Shown piece by piece: positions 7,950 through 16,719 of a stretch of DNA of 64,000 bases. This stretch comes from Brucella daejeonensis. GTDB lineage: Bacteria > Pseudomonadota > Alphaproteobacteria > Rhizobiales > Rhizobiaceae. A program made the position numbers and the translations under genes. Positions within the stretch are counted from its first letter, which is position 1; the number at the start of each line of letters is the position of its first letter. The notes under the pieces are model-generated. The model was not told the DNA's origin, did no database searches, and worked only from the letters and a program-made list of their open reading frames with translations. The stretch is from positions 1-64,000 of the forward strand of contig NZ_JACIJG010000016.1 of NCBI RefSeq assembly GCF_014199265.1. The letters run 5' to 3'.

Positions 7950-10900
7950 CTACCACTTGACCTTGAAGCCAGCAGTGCCCTTGAGGGCATAGCTGTCGGA
8001 GAAGTGGTTGAACGCGGTGTTGATCGAGCCTTCACCGTAGACGGCATATTTGTTATCGGCCCAGGCATAGGTGCCGCCGGCACCGATGCCGCCCCAGGTG
8101 CGGTCGTTATCCGTGTCGAAATCGACACCTGCCACATTCACCGACGAACCACCCAGCATCTCCTGATAGAGATTGGCAATGCCATAGACAGTGGTATTGA
8201 CCATCAGGCCATCATTGCCCTTCCAGGCATTGGCATAGTTGGCCGCGATCCCGATCCGCCCGATCAGGCTGTCGCCGTCATGCAGGCTGACACGGCTGTC
8301 CCATGTATCACGGAAGCTGTCAGCATCAATCGATGAATAAGACAATTGCGCCTGTGGTGTCAGCGACCAGTTCTGACCGATGGCAAAGCGCTGACCTGCT
8401 TCGATGCTCAACGCATAACCCGTTGCCTTGCGGCCATCGGCCAGCCCTGTATTGGCCGTCCAGGAGTTGAGATCGCTATCGAACCACGTCACCTGCGCCT
8501 GACCATCAAGATAGAAGCCATTATTGCCATACCAGGTTGTGGCTGCGCCAAGGCTCCACGCATCGGTGCTGATAGCGCCATCGCCGTCGAAGGAGGAGAT
8601 ATCACCCTTGGCATGGCCATATTGCCCGGTGATCCCGGCGATCAGCCTGCCATTCTCGCCTTCATAGAACTGGCCGTCGACACCGGCCTGCATGATGAAG
8701 GTGTTGATGTCCTGCGTCATGCGGGTCAGCGACGTATCGGGCTCCAGGCGATTATGTGCCCCTTCGACACGCGCCCAGACACCCTTGTCATCAACGACGG
8801 CACCTGTATTCTGGCCATCGCCATTCTGACCGGTCCAGTAACGCTCGCCGACGCGTTCCTGCAAGGTCGGCAGCTTGTTGAGCGCCTGCATGTTTTGCAG
8901 ATAGCCTTCATAGACCGGAACAGACGGGCTGTAGCGCGGATCGGGACCGGGACCATCAAGCTGACTGGTCAGATACCAGTTGCCGTCATCATTGCCGGAA
9001 CCGGAGCCCTGTTGCAGCGTATAGGCATAGGCACCGCCAGAAACTGCCTGTTTGCCGTCCTTGGTCACGAAATCGCCCATCAGCGAGAAGGCGCCGTCCG
9101 ACCGGCCGCCGACATCAACGACTTCGATACCGTTGACCGTCTGTGCACCAAGCCCGCCACGGTTGATGACTTTCAGATTGGTCGTGCCCGACGTATCACC
9201 GCCGATTTTCAGCATATCGGTTTTGGAGCCATCGCCATCAAGCACGCTGTTGATGACAAGCGTGCCGCCATTGCCGCCATAATCGCCTGCAACATTCAGC
9301 GTGGCACCACCCGTACCGCCGAAACTGACCGTGCCCGAATTAGAGAGTGCAGCCATATTGGTGTCGTAACCGCCAAGATCAATCAGGGCATAGTTTGCAA
9401 CCGAATAGGTGGACGCACCGGAGAAGGCACCCGCTACACCCTGCACCAGAGCACCGCCATTGACGTTGGTCTCACCCGCATAGCTGCCGGTGCCCGACAG
9501 GGTGAGCTTGCCACTGCCGTTCTTGGTCAGGCCGCCCGCACCGTCCATTATACCGGAGAAGGTCGTGTCGTCATCCTGATCGAGCGTCAGTGTGCCGGAG
9601 CCGAGAGCCACATGGCCGCTCCCCGCAAGTCCGCCAACAGTTTCATTGAAATTGGCGAGATCAGCAGTGCCGTCCTTTTCAACTGTCAGCAAACCAGAAC
9701 CGAACGCGTAATCGGCGATACCAGCCTTCGCAATGCCCTTCTCGACCGTCAGGCCGCCAGTGAATGTATTGTCGCCTGAAAACACCGTCGTGCCCGCGCC
9801 GCGTTGCACCACATTGCCGTCACCACTGATATTGTTGGCGAGATTGAATTCACCGCCTGCATCGGTCTTGTCGATAGCCAGGGTGCCGTGGCCATAACGG
9901 TCGCTCGTCAGCTTGATTTCGCTACCGCTGTCAATGCTGCCGTTTTCACCAAGCGTCAGTGTTCCCCGCATCACCGTTGTATCGCCGGTATAAGTGTTGG
10001 CTCCACCGAGAACCAGATTGCCAAGGCCGGATTTGACAAGGCCATCCTGCCCTTGAATGACAGAATTGATCGTCGCGGTCTTGTCAGCGTCATTGACCTC
10101 GCCATCGCCCACAATGATCAGCGGATCATCCTTGCCACCCAGCGTCAATGTCCCGCCCTGCAGCACATAACCATCTTCCATGAACTGCATGCCGTTGACG
10201 CTTGGCGTAAAACCGGGATCAATCGTCACCGTGCCTTTGTCACCGCCAAAAACAGCAAAGCCGTTGCCTGACCATTTGCTGTTCATCTGGCCATCAGCAC
10301 CCGTCCAGTTCGTGCTCGTTCCATCCCACGTACCATCGCCACCATGGATGGCGCCGTCGCCCGTCTGGGTGCCTCCGTCCCAGAAGAAGAATGTGCGGCC
10401 ATACTGGCTGACCAGATTGATCTGATGATCAATATTGTCCTGAATTGTATAATCAGACGCATCACCTTCAGACACATCGCCAATGGTCAGCGTTCCGGTC
10501 TTGGAGCCTGTATAATCAAAAAGACGATAGACGCCGACATCCATGGCGCTGCCCTGCTCGATGTTGAGCTGGCTGTTGCCGAGATTGAGATCGCCCTGCA
10601 CATCGAAAAGCGCATTATTGGACGAGCCGCCGGAAAGCACGACATTGACCTGATTGCCACCCGGCAGGGTCAGGCCCTGATCGAAAACAAGCTGTTGCCC
10701 GCTTTGTCCGGAAAGCGAGCTGCCATTGGCAAAGGATGAAGTGCCCGTAACCTCACCGTCACCGCCGAAAGTGCCGCCAGTCGCCACATTGAGCGTGCCG
10801 CCGAGCGTAGACCCGTTGCCAAGCAGCAAGGTGCCGCCGGTGACATTCGTTGTACCGGAAAAGCCGGAATCATCTCCAGTAAAGATCGTTGTGCCGGCAA

Positions 10901-11837
10901 TCTGGTTGATCGTGGCAGTACCCTGACCCGAACTGCTGATATCCCCGCGGACTGTCAGTCCGTCAAGTGTATTGAAGTTCAGTGTGCCATTGCTACCGCC
11001 GCCGTTCTTGTTGAAGACGATCTTGTCGACGTTCAGATCACCTGCGTTCCTGGCTGGCTGCCCAGCTTCGCCACCGACATTAACAACACCAGTCGTGTTC
11101 CGGTCATACGCAATCTGCAATGAATTATCATTGATGCTGCCGCCGTCAAAAATATCCAGCTGACCGCGCGTGAACTGTCCAACCCAAACGCCATGCTGAC
11201 CATTCCAGGAAGAGTCCTGACCCGATATCGTGGCGTTTCCACTCCCCTGCCAATTTCCCAGATAAAGCTGGTATCCTGTCACCTGCCCGCCATCGGCAAT
11301 CGTCAGGTCACCGTCACCGCCAAAACCAAGAATGAGTACATTGTCGTGTACATTGAACGCCGAACCTTCACCGGTGACAATGACATGGCCCGTACTTCCC
11401 GTTCCGCCCCCAACGATAACATCGTTGCCGGAACCCGACGCGACATCCACGTAGCCGCCATTGCTGACGGTGAGAGTTGCGTCGTCGCCTGCATCCTCCC
11501 CAATGTCCATATTATGAGTGAGCAAAAGAGCTGAGCCGTTGCCATCAACCGTAATAGAAGCAGGCTGGATACCATTGCTGTAACCGAGTATCACGCCGCC
11601 CCCGGTAACAGTGGCGCCGTCGCGAATATCCAATGTCCCTGCGCCATTATACCCAACGATCAGCACGGATCCGAAGTCCCAATCGGTCGCGCCTGCTGTC
11701 GGTGGTGGGGTTACACTTCCCGTATAGGTGATCGAAGGCTGGGCGAAGGAAGGTGCCGAGCAAAGCAACGCGCTGGCTGCTACACCGGATAGCAAGACCA
11801 TGCGGATGGACTGGCGGCGGGGTGATGACATCGACAT
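7950..11837 (-). CDS. Autotransporter with beta-helical passenger and outer-membrane barrel
   Basis: A type V secreted surface protein of 1295 residues. The N-terminus has a signal peptide (basic SPRRQSIR, hydrophobic VLLSGVAASALLC, cleavage near SFAQ). The passenger, about 35-1000, is a right-handed beta-helix of Gly/Thr/Asn-rich repeats; several autotransporter-associated strand motifs are readable (LVLGGANTYTGDTTVMRGTL, FSGDNTFTGGLTVEKG, LTLSGTGSYAGETNVNGG). The last 280 residues form the autotransporter barrel, starting near GVWARVEGAHNR and ending in the aromatic FKVKW expected for Bam recognition. The ATG at 11837 is preceded by AGGAGAAG; the open frame upstream is non-coding in look. 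Adhesion or biofilm is the usual role of such proteins, but no specific ligand can be read. Confidence 0.88.
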   Translation of the reverse strand: MSMSSPRRQSIRMVLLSGVAASALLCSAPSFAQPSITYTGSVTPPPTAGATDWDFGSVLIVGYNGAGTLDIRDGATVTGGGVILGYSNGIQPASITVDGNGSALLLTHNMDIGEDAGDDATLTVSNGGYVDVASGSGNDVIVGGGTGSTGHVIVTGEGSAFNVHDNVLILGFGGDGDLTIADGGQVTGYQLYLGNWQGSGNATISGQDSSWNGQHGVWVGQFTRGQLDIFDGGSINDNSLQIAYDRNTTGVVNVGGEAGQPARNAGDLNVDKIVFNKNGGGSNGTLNFNTLDGLTVRGDISSSGQGTATINQIAGTTIFTGDDSGFSGTTNVTGGTLLLGNGSTLGGTLNVATGGTFGGDGEVTGTSSFANGSSLSGQSGQQLVFDQGLTLPGGNQVNVVLSGGSSNNALFDVQGDLNLGNSQLNIEQGSAMDVGVYRLFDYTGSKTGTLTIGDVSEGDASDYTIQDNIDHQINLVSQYGRTFFFWDGGTQTGDGAIHGGDGTWDGTSTNWTGADGQMNSKWSGNGFAVFGGDKGTVTIDPGFTPSVNGMQFMEDGYVLQGGTLTLGGKDDPLIIVGDGEVNDADKTATINSVIQGQDGLVKSGLGNLVLGGANTYTGDTTVMRGTLTLGENGSIDSGSEIKLTSDRYGHGTLAIDKTDAGGEFNLANNISGDGNVVQRGAGTTVFSGDNTFTGGLTVEKGIAKAGIADYAFGSGLLTVEKDGTADLANFNETVGGLAGSGHVALGSGTLTLDQDDDTTFSGIMDGAGGLTKNGSGKLTLSGTGSYAGETNVNGGALVQGVAGAFSGASTYSVANYALIDLGGYDTNMAALSNSGTVSFGGTGGATLNVAGDYGGNGGTLVINSVLDGDGSKTDMLKIGGDTSGTTNLKVINRGGLGAQTVNGIEVVDVGGRSDGAFSLMGDFVTKDGKQAVSGGAYAYTLQQGSGSGNDDGNWYLTSQLDGPGPDPRYSPSVPVYEGYLQNMQALNKLPTLQERVGERYWTGQNGDGQNTGAVVDDKGVWARVEGAHNRLEPDTSLTRMTQDINTFIMQAGVDGQFYEGENGRLIAGITGQYGHAKGDISSFDGDGAISTDAWSLGAATTWYGNNGFYLDGQAQVTWFDSDLNSWTANTGLADGRKATGYALSIEAGQRFAIGQNWSLTPQAQLSYSSIDADSFRDTWDSRVSLHDGDSLIGRIGIAANYANAWKGNDGLMVNTTVYGIANLYQEMLGGSSVNVAGVDFDTDNDRTWGGIGAGGTYAWADNKYAVYGEGSINTAFNHFSDSYALKGTAGFKVKW

Positions 11838-12155
11838 GCAATCTTCTCCTGACCCGATGAACCCGGGAAAATGATCATTCAGCGCACAAAAACCAACAGC
11901 CCTTGTGAGAGGCAATCAGCCATCAGGACGAGGCGCGAGAGGTTCGGGGAAAGCTCGACAGATTCCCAAAACCTGATCACGCAACTCGTTGTCTCTTTAG
12001 ACAGCATTTCTTATTACATTCAAGACAAGTAAACATAACGTATTATTGATAGGATCATCATATCACCCATAGTGAATGTCAATAAAATAGAATTTATTGC
12101 CAGCATATTGAAACGATCTAATTTAACATATCAAAAACATAATTATATTAGATAT
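11838..12155. other. AT-rich leader of the autotransporter gene
   Basis: About 320 bp with a strongly AT-rich stretch at 12000-12155 (many short A/T runs, ATAATTATATTAG). It probably carries the autotransporter promoter. No gene, clear promoter boxes or repeat was identified. Confidence 0.4.
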
Positions 12156-12419
12156 CTATAACATAAGTAAATTTACTATAACACGTTGTTTATTTGTTGT
12201 GATTTCATCTGCGTAAATTCCATGAACAATATCCGAATCCCATTGTTCAACCGGCATATTGCCTGGTTGCAACCGTCGGGATTTGTAGCGTTGGCGTAAC
12301 AGTTTCGCTTCCACCGTCTGACTGTTCAGGGAGAGACGTCCGGGCAAGTCGGACTTGATCGTCGAGCGAAGCGGCATCTGTTGCAGGACCGGCTTGATTC
12401 CCTTTCGCCGAATCGCCAT
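12156..12419 (-). CDS. Possible small basic protein
   Basis: An 87-codon frame starting MAIRRKGIKPVL. Its ATG lies six bases after the start of the preceding frame's TAG stop, an arrangement consistent with translational coupling. The product is basic and soluble, with no recognised family. It sits between the autotransporter leader and the broken efflux locus, so it may be a remnant. Low confidence. Confidence 0.3.
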   Translation of the reverse strand: MAIRRKGIKPVLQQMPLRSTIKSDLPGRLSLNSQTVEAKLLRQRYKSRRLQPGNMPVEQWDSDIVHGIYADEITTNKQRVIVNLLML

Positions 12420-12426
12420 GATCCAT

Positions 12427-12642
12427 CTACGCGGCAAGCTGCCGAGTGTCGGTTTCCTCTATATTGCTGTTTTCTGTTGTGATCCTGATGGAGATATTTT
12501 CCATCGGACGTTCAAGTTCAGGCGGTTGCAAGCCCTCGTGCTCTGCCTTTTCGAGAAACGGTTCAGCACCCTGGGAAACAGATTTTTTGCGGAGTCGCCA
12601 GTTCTTGAAACCAGTAATAAGGCGCGCGCCCGGAAATCTCAT
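12427..12642 (-). CDS. Possible small protein
   Basis: A 71-codon frame from an ATG with GGGAGG ten bases upstream. The product starts MRFPGARLITGFKNWRLRKK and ends in an acidic segment (ENISIRITTENSNIEETD). It appears coupled to the next small frame on the left. No homology recognised; it could be the tail of the decayed efflux operon to the right. Confidence 0.3.
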   Translation of the reverse strand: MRFPGARLITGFKNWRLRKKSVSQGAEPFLEKAEHEGLQPPELERPMENISIRITTENSNIEETDTRQLAA

Positions 12643-12827
12643 GGTTGCTCGGCCTCCCAATATCATCAATCGAAAAGCAATTATCGCTCCTGAATAGATA
12701 AAGATGCAACCAGCAGGCCTTATGCGGCCCCGATAATTTCGGTGCGGGCAGCCCAATAGGCCTACCGTAATGTTGTTAGCGTTCCGAACGCCAGCCCTGG
12801 ATGATACTTCGTGCACGCCGTCCCACA

Positions 12828-13360
12828 TCAGAAGCTTATGGCGAATCTCGCATTGACCCCATGTTGCTGTCCGCTGTAGGAGAGGCCAAGGGCGGCGCTG
12901 TCGGTGATGCCGAGATCGAGTCCGGCCTCGATGATCGCAGTATCCTCAGCGATCGGCGCACCTTCAAGTGCGATGCGGAATGGGGCGGGCTTCAGCGTGA
13001 ACAAGACCTGTCCGGCATTGACGCTCTCATTTTCCTGTACATCGATTGATGCGACCAAGCCCGACACATCGGTTGAGACGCCCAATATGTCAGCCTGAAC
13101 ATAGGCATTGTCAGTGGACATATAACGTCCGCCAGTCACATAAAAATAACCGCCTGCCACCAGTGCCAATGGCAATAGCGAAAACAACAAGCGGCGGCGT
13201 TTCAACCTGCGGCGCGCGTGGTCGGCTATAACCAGGGAACCGGATTGTTTTGCCGGTTTCCAGACCACAGGCGCGGCCTTTCCGTGTCGGCTTCCTGCTG
13301 TCGTTCGGAACGGACCGGTTCAGTGGAAGGATGTTTCACGGTATTCAAAGTATCAGTCAT
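12828..13360 (-). pseudogene. Broken EmrA/HlyD-type membrane fusion gene fused to an autotransporter tail
   Basis: Three parts can be read. From the ATG at 13360 a frame encodes MTDTLNTVKHPSTEPV and about 25 more residues. A single-base frameshift near 13275 is needed to continue into VVWKPAKQSGSLVIADHARRR, the membrane anchor (LLFSLLPLALVAGGYFYV) and the EmrA-type motif STDNAYVQADILGVSTDVSGLV...VNAGQVLFTL. After PAPFRIALEG, where the long coiled-coil hairpin should begin, the frame turns into PIAEDTAIIEAGLDLGITD and GVNARFAISF. That is the last strands of an autotransporter barrel with its terminal Phe. About two thirds of the fusion protein is missing, so it is dead as an efflux adaptor. 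The tail differs from the end of the autotransporter at 7950-11837 (FKVKW), so it comes from another gene. Confidence 0.72.
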
Positions 13361-13545
13361 CGATTGTATCTTCTTGGGTGATGAGTGTTCGGCACGCGCG
13401 GGCGACATTTTCTTTCATGCAAAGGAACGTCTGGATGAGTTGCTCCTGTTCTTCCCCGGGGATGTGTTCCAACGCCTCCTGGCACGTGAGGTCCCCCAGT
13501 TGGCGCATGTCGTCCAGAAGTGGCAGGGCGGCATCACAGATGTGA
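13353..13545 (-). pseudogene. C-terminal remnant of a MarR-like regulator
   Basis: An open frame of about 62 codons ends at the TGA at 13353, overlapping the ATG of the broken efflux gene (ATGACTGA). It reads DAALPLLDDMRQLGDL, then EALEHIPGEEQEQLIQTF and MKENVARACR. This has the look of the C-terminal dimerisation helices of MarR/EmrR regulators, which commonly precede emrA. Upstream, an in-frame TAG and frameshifts destroy the DNA-binding part. The identification is by pattern and position, not alignment. Confidence 0.45.
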
Positions 13546-13755
13546 ATATGAAAACAAGCGACTTTTCGCTATGGTTCTCTGGGCATATTCAAATCTGCGT
13601 GATTTTCCTTCAGGGAAAATGGGCTGATGTTTCGCGGAATGGATCTGTCGCATCAAATGTGAGTAGACCAGCAGCGAACTGATCTACGGACGCACTTACA
13701 CTGCGCGTCCAGCAAAGATATGGTCTGAATGGAACCTGCCCCAGCGCTCCGAGCG

Positions 13756-13998
13756 CTATCCGCCCTTCAACTGCTGAAGAAGGTATATTTCGCTATCCGC
13801 CGTGACGGGCGCGAAGCGGCTGACGCTCACCTCGCCATCCACCACGACAGAGAGCCCGGCCTTGACCGCCGGAGCCAGCCTCGGGTGTAGGTTGACCAGA
13901 GCATCGAGCATTTCACCGACATTGCCAGCATCAACTTCGACAACTTCATTGCCGTCGGCAAGCTGGCGTAGTCCGGTCCACAGGTTGACCTTAGGCAT
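13756..13998 (-). CDS. MoaD/ThiS-like ubiquitin-fold protein
   Basis: An 80-residue beta-grasp protein ending in Gly-Gly (LLQQLKGG), the C-terminus that MoaD and ThiS use as thiocarboxylate. The pattern VNLWTGLRQLADG...VGEMLDALVNLHPRLAPAVK...VVVDGEV fits MoaD-type proteins. It overlaps the 3' end of the molybdenum hydroxylase large subunit by 8 bp and is therefore translated with it. A sulfur-carrier role in maturing the molybdopterin cofactor of that enzyme is the simplest inference. A housekeeping moaD would normally sit with moaE, which is not here. Confidence 0.72.
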   Translation of the reverse strand: MPKVNLWTGLRQLADGNEVVEVDAGNVGEMLDALVNLHPRLAPAVKAGLSVVVDGEVSVSRFAPVTADSEIYLLQQLKGG

Positions 13999-16243
13999 GG
14001 CGGGCAGCCTTGAGCGCCGCCAATACCTTCGGAGGGTTCATCGGCAGGCTGCAAAGCCGCACCCCGGTCGCAGCTGCAATCGCATTGGCAATGGCGGGCA
14101 GCGGCGGTGTAATGCCGGTTTCACCGACGCCGCGAACACCGAAAGGGTGCCCCGGGTTAGGAACCTCAACAATAACCGTGTCGATCATCGGAAGATCAGA
14201 GGCAATAGGCATACGATAATCCAGCAGCCCGGTATTCTGAAGGCGGCCGTCGGAGCCGTAGACATATTCTTCATTGAGAGCCCAGCCGATGCCTTGCGCT
14301 GCGCCGCCCTGATACTGTCCTTCCACATAAGACGGGTGGATCGCGCGGCCCGCGTCCTGAACGACGAGATAGCGAAGGATTTTCGTCTTGCCGGTTTCAG
14401 GATCCACTTCGACATCGACCACATGCGTGCCGAAGCTTGCTCCGACGCCTGCCGGGAGCGACTCGTGATGCCCCGAAATCGGGCCGCCGGTCGAACCCAT
14501 CTTCTTGGCGATTTCCCTGATCGTCATCGGCGGAAATTTGCCCGCGTTCGCCCCGGCAGGGCACGCCGCGCCATCGCGCCATTCCACGGCTTCTGCGTCG
14601 ATGCCCCATTCGGCTGCGGCGCGTCGGCACATTTCACCGATTGCGGCAAGGCTTGCTTCCACTGCCGCCTTGCCACTTGCAAATGTAGCCCGGCTGCCAT
14701 GGGTCGGCTCGTTTTCACCAAGCGCGCCCGTCTCCACGACGTTCACGCGAACCTCGTCATAGCCAATGCCCAAGGTCTCGGCCACCATCATGCCGATGGA
14801 AGCCCGGCTACCGCCGATATCGGGGGTTCCCACAGATACCTGTGCTGTCCCATCCTCGGAGATCGCCATAGACACGGATGTTTCGCCATTGTGGTTGAAC
14901 CAGAATCCCGTGGCTACGCCACGTCCCTGATTGGCGCCAAGCGGAACGGAGAGGTTCGGATGAGCCTTTGTCGCTTCCAGTGTTTCGACAAGGCCGATAC
15001 TGCTGAACTGCGGGCCGTAGCTCGACTTGTCGCCTTCACGCACGGCATTCTTCAATCGCACCTCAAGCGGATCGAGACCGAGATTCCGGCACAGCTCGTC
15101 AATCAGGCTTTCGACGGCAAAGGCCCCCATCGGAGATCCCGGCGCGCGATAGGCCGCTGCTTTCGGTCGATTGGCGAGCACATCATAGCCCAGATGCTGA
15201 ACGGCAGGCATCTTGTAGGCCGCAAAACAGCAATAAAGTGCCGGGCCTACGGGTGCTCCCGGAAATGCCCCGCCCTGCATGCGGAATTCAGCCCGGCCCG
15301 CCGTGATCGTGCCGTCGCGCTTCATGCCGATCCTCACATCCATTGAAGATGAGGCCGTTGGTCCGGTAGCGCGCAGGACTTCGGCGCGGGTCATGACGAT
15401 TTTCACCGGTCGCCCGCCCGCTTTTTTAGACAGGGCAAGCGCAAGCGGTTCCATGAAGATCGTGGTCTTGCCGCCGAACCCGCCGCCAATTTCCGACGGC
15501 GTCACGCGCAGTTTCGAGGCCTCGATACCCAAAACTGCCGAGCACATGCGCCGGATGAACCATTGGCCCTGCGTGCAGACCCACATTTCGCCGCGCCCGT
15601 CCGCGCCCATCTGTCCGACACAGGCATGCGGTTCGATATAGCCCTGATGGGTTGCCTCGGTCCGATAAGTCCGCTCCAACACGAGATCAGCCGCCGCGAA
15701 GCCCGCCTCGATATCGCCGTGACCGAATTCCATATAGCCAACGACGTTCGGCGGCATTCCTTCGGGAACCGTATGGTCGGCCGAACCCGCGCGGATCGCA
15801 GGGGCATCCGGCTTGATCGCGTCATCGACATCGATGACATGGGGGAGGGGCTCATAATCCACCCGGATCAACCGGGCGGCATCCTGCGCCAGCAAGGGCG
15901 AGGTGGCGGCGACGGCTGCAATCGCATGGCCGTCATAAAGGGCAACATCGCCAGCCAGCGTGTTTTCCTGAAGGTTCCAGTCTTCGCCAGTCAGCCCGGT
16001 CGGCAGGTCCGCACGGGTTATGACCGCCTTCACGCCCTCCAGCGCCAAAGCCGCAGAGGCATCGATGCTCTTGATACGGGCATGCGCGTGGGGTGAACGC
16101 ACGACTGCGCCCCACAGCATGCCGGGCAGGGAGAAATCCGCGCCATAGCGGGCGCGACCAGTCACCTTGTCCAGCCCATCAGGACGATCGGGCCGCGTTC
16201 CGACAATGCGATATTGGCTTTTCAGATCCTCGTTCAGCATCAC
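13991..16243 (-). CDS. Molybdenum hydroxylase large subunit (xanthine dehydrogenase family)
   Basis: The 750-residue molybdopterin-binding subunit of a three-component hydroxylase. It begins with the a/b hammerhead domain (VTGRARYGADFSLPGMLWGAVVRSPHAHARI), then GGGFGGKTTIFMEPLALALSKK, the first Moco motif. Later come AYRAPGSPMGAFAVESLIDEL and, near the end, HPFGVRGVGETGITPPLPAIANAIAAATG, whose Glu is the expected catalytic base. The family hydroxylates N-heteroaromatics, aldehydes, CO or purines. The sequence does not decide which; lack of an XdhC partner and the neighbouring aminoaromatic genes favour a heteroaromatic substrate. Overlaps the iron-sulfur gene by 4 bp (ATGA). Confidence 0.82.
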   Translation of the reverse strand: MMLNEDLKSQYRIVGTRPDRPDGLDKVTGRARYGADFSLPGMLWGAVVRSPHAHARIKSIDASAALALEGVKAVITRADLPTGLTGEDWNLQENTLAGDVALYDGHAIAAVAATSPLLAQDAARLIRVDYEPLPHVIDVDDAIKPDAPAIRAGSADHTVPEGMPPNVVGYMEFGHGDIEAGFAAADLVLERTYRTEATHQGYIEPHACVGQMGADGRGEMWVCTQGQWFIRRMCSAVLGIEASKLRVTPSEIGGGFGGKTTIFMEPLALALSKKAGGRPVKIVMTRAEVLRATGPTASSSMDVRIGMKRDGTITAGRAEFRMQGGAFPGAPVGPALYCCFAAYKMPAVQHLGYDVLANRPKAAAYRAPGSPMGAFAVESLIDELCRNLGLDPLEVRLKNAVREGDKSSYGPQFSSIGLVETLEATKAHPNLSVPLGANQGRGVATGFWFNHNGETSVSMAISEDGTAQVSVGTPDIGGSRASIGMMVAETLGIGYDEVRVNVVETGALGENEPTHGSRATFASGKAAVEASLAAIGEMCRRAAAEWGIDAEAVEWRDGAACPAGANAGKFPPMTIREIAKKMGSTGGPISGHHESLPAGVGASFGTHVVDVEVDPETGKTKILRYLVVQDAGRAIHPSYVEGQYQGGAAQGIGWALNEEYVYGSDGRLQNTGLLDYRMPIASDLPMIDTVIVEVPNPGHPFGVRGVGETGITPPLPAIANAIAAATGVRLCSLPMNPPKVLAALKAARHA

Positions 16244-16719
16244 GCCGCCCTCCTCATTTCGGCTGCGGCATCCAGCACAGCCTGCACGATCTTGTCATAG
16301 CCAGTGCACCGGCAGAGATTCCCTGCCAGCCAGAAACGCAGTTCCTCTTCGGAAGGGTCCGGGTTGCGTTCGAGAAGCGCCCTGGACGCGACAAGGAAGC
16401 CGGGCGTGCAAAAACCGCACTGAAGCGCTGCGTGCTCGATGAATTTACGCTGCAACGGATGGAGATCGTTGCCGTTCGCCATGCCTTCGATCGTCTCGAC
16501 ACGACGCCCCTCGGCCTCCACGCCGAGCACGAGGCAGGACGATACGAGCGTTCCGTCAAGGGTAACGGAGCAGGCACCGCAATCGCCCGTCCCACACCCT
16601 TCTTTCGAGCCGGTCAGCCCGAGATGATTTCGCAGACAGTCCAGCAACGTCTCACGCGGGTCCGCCAGAAATTCGGCCGGTTCGCCGTTGATGGAAGTTT
16701 TGACGTGGATTCTGGTCAT
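16240..16719 (-). CDS. Molybdenum hydroxylase [2Fe-2S] small subunit
   Basis: A 159-residue electron-transfer subunit. The plant-type ferredoxin cluster ligands are in GSKEGCGTGDCGACSVTLDG and the following SSC. The second, helical cluster domain has QCGFCTPGF and LCRCTGYDKI. Both clusters appear complete. It is coupled by 4-bp overlaps to the FAD subunit upstream and the Mo subunit downstream, so stoichiometric expression is likely. Confidence 0.88.
   Translation of the reverse strand: MTRIHVKTSINGEPAEFLADPRETLLDCLRNHLGLTGSKEGCGTGDCGACSVTLDGTLVSSCLVLGVEAEGRRVETIEGMANGNDLHPLQRKFIEHAALQCGFCTPGFLVASRALLERNPDPSEEELRFWLAGNLCRCTGYDKIVQAVLDAAAEMRRAA

Noticed and set aside
8346-9779. A 477-codon open frame on the plus strand
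   Set aside because: It is antisense to the autotransporter passenger, whose repeat coding keeps the opposite strand open. No ribosome site or family motif.
13802-15346. A 514-codon open frame on the plus strand
   Set aside because: Antisense to the molybdenum hydroxylase large subunit, which has complete motifs; the plus frame is a GC-rich shadow.
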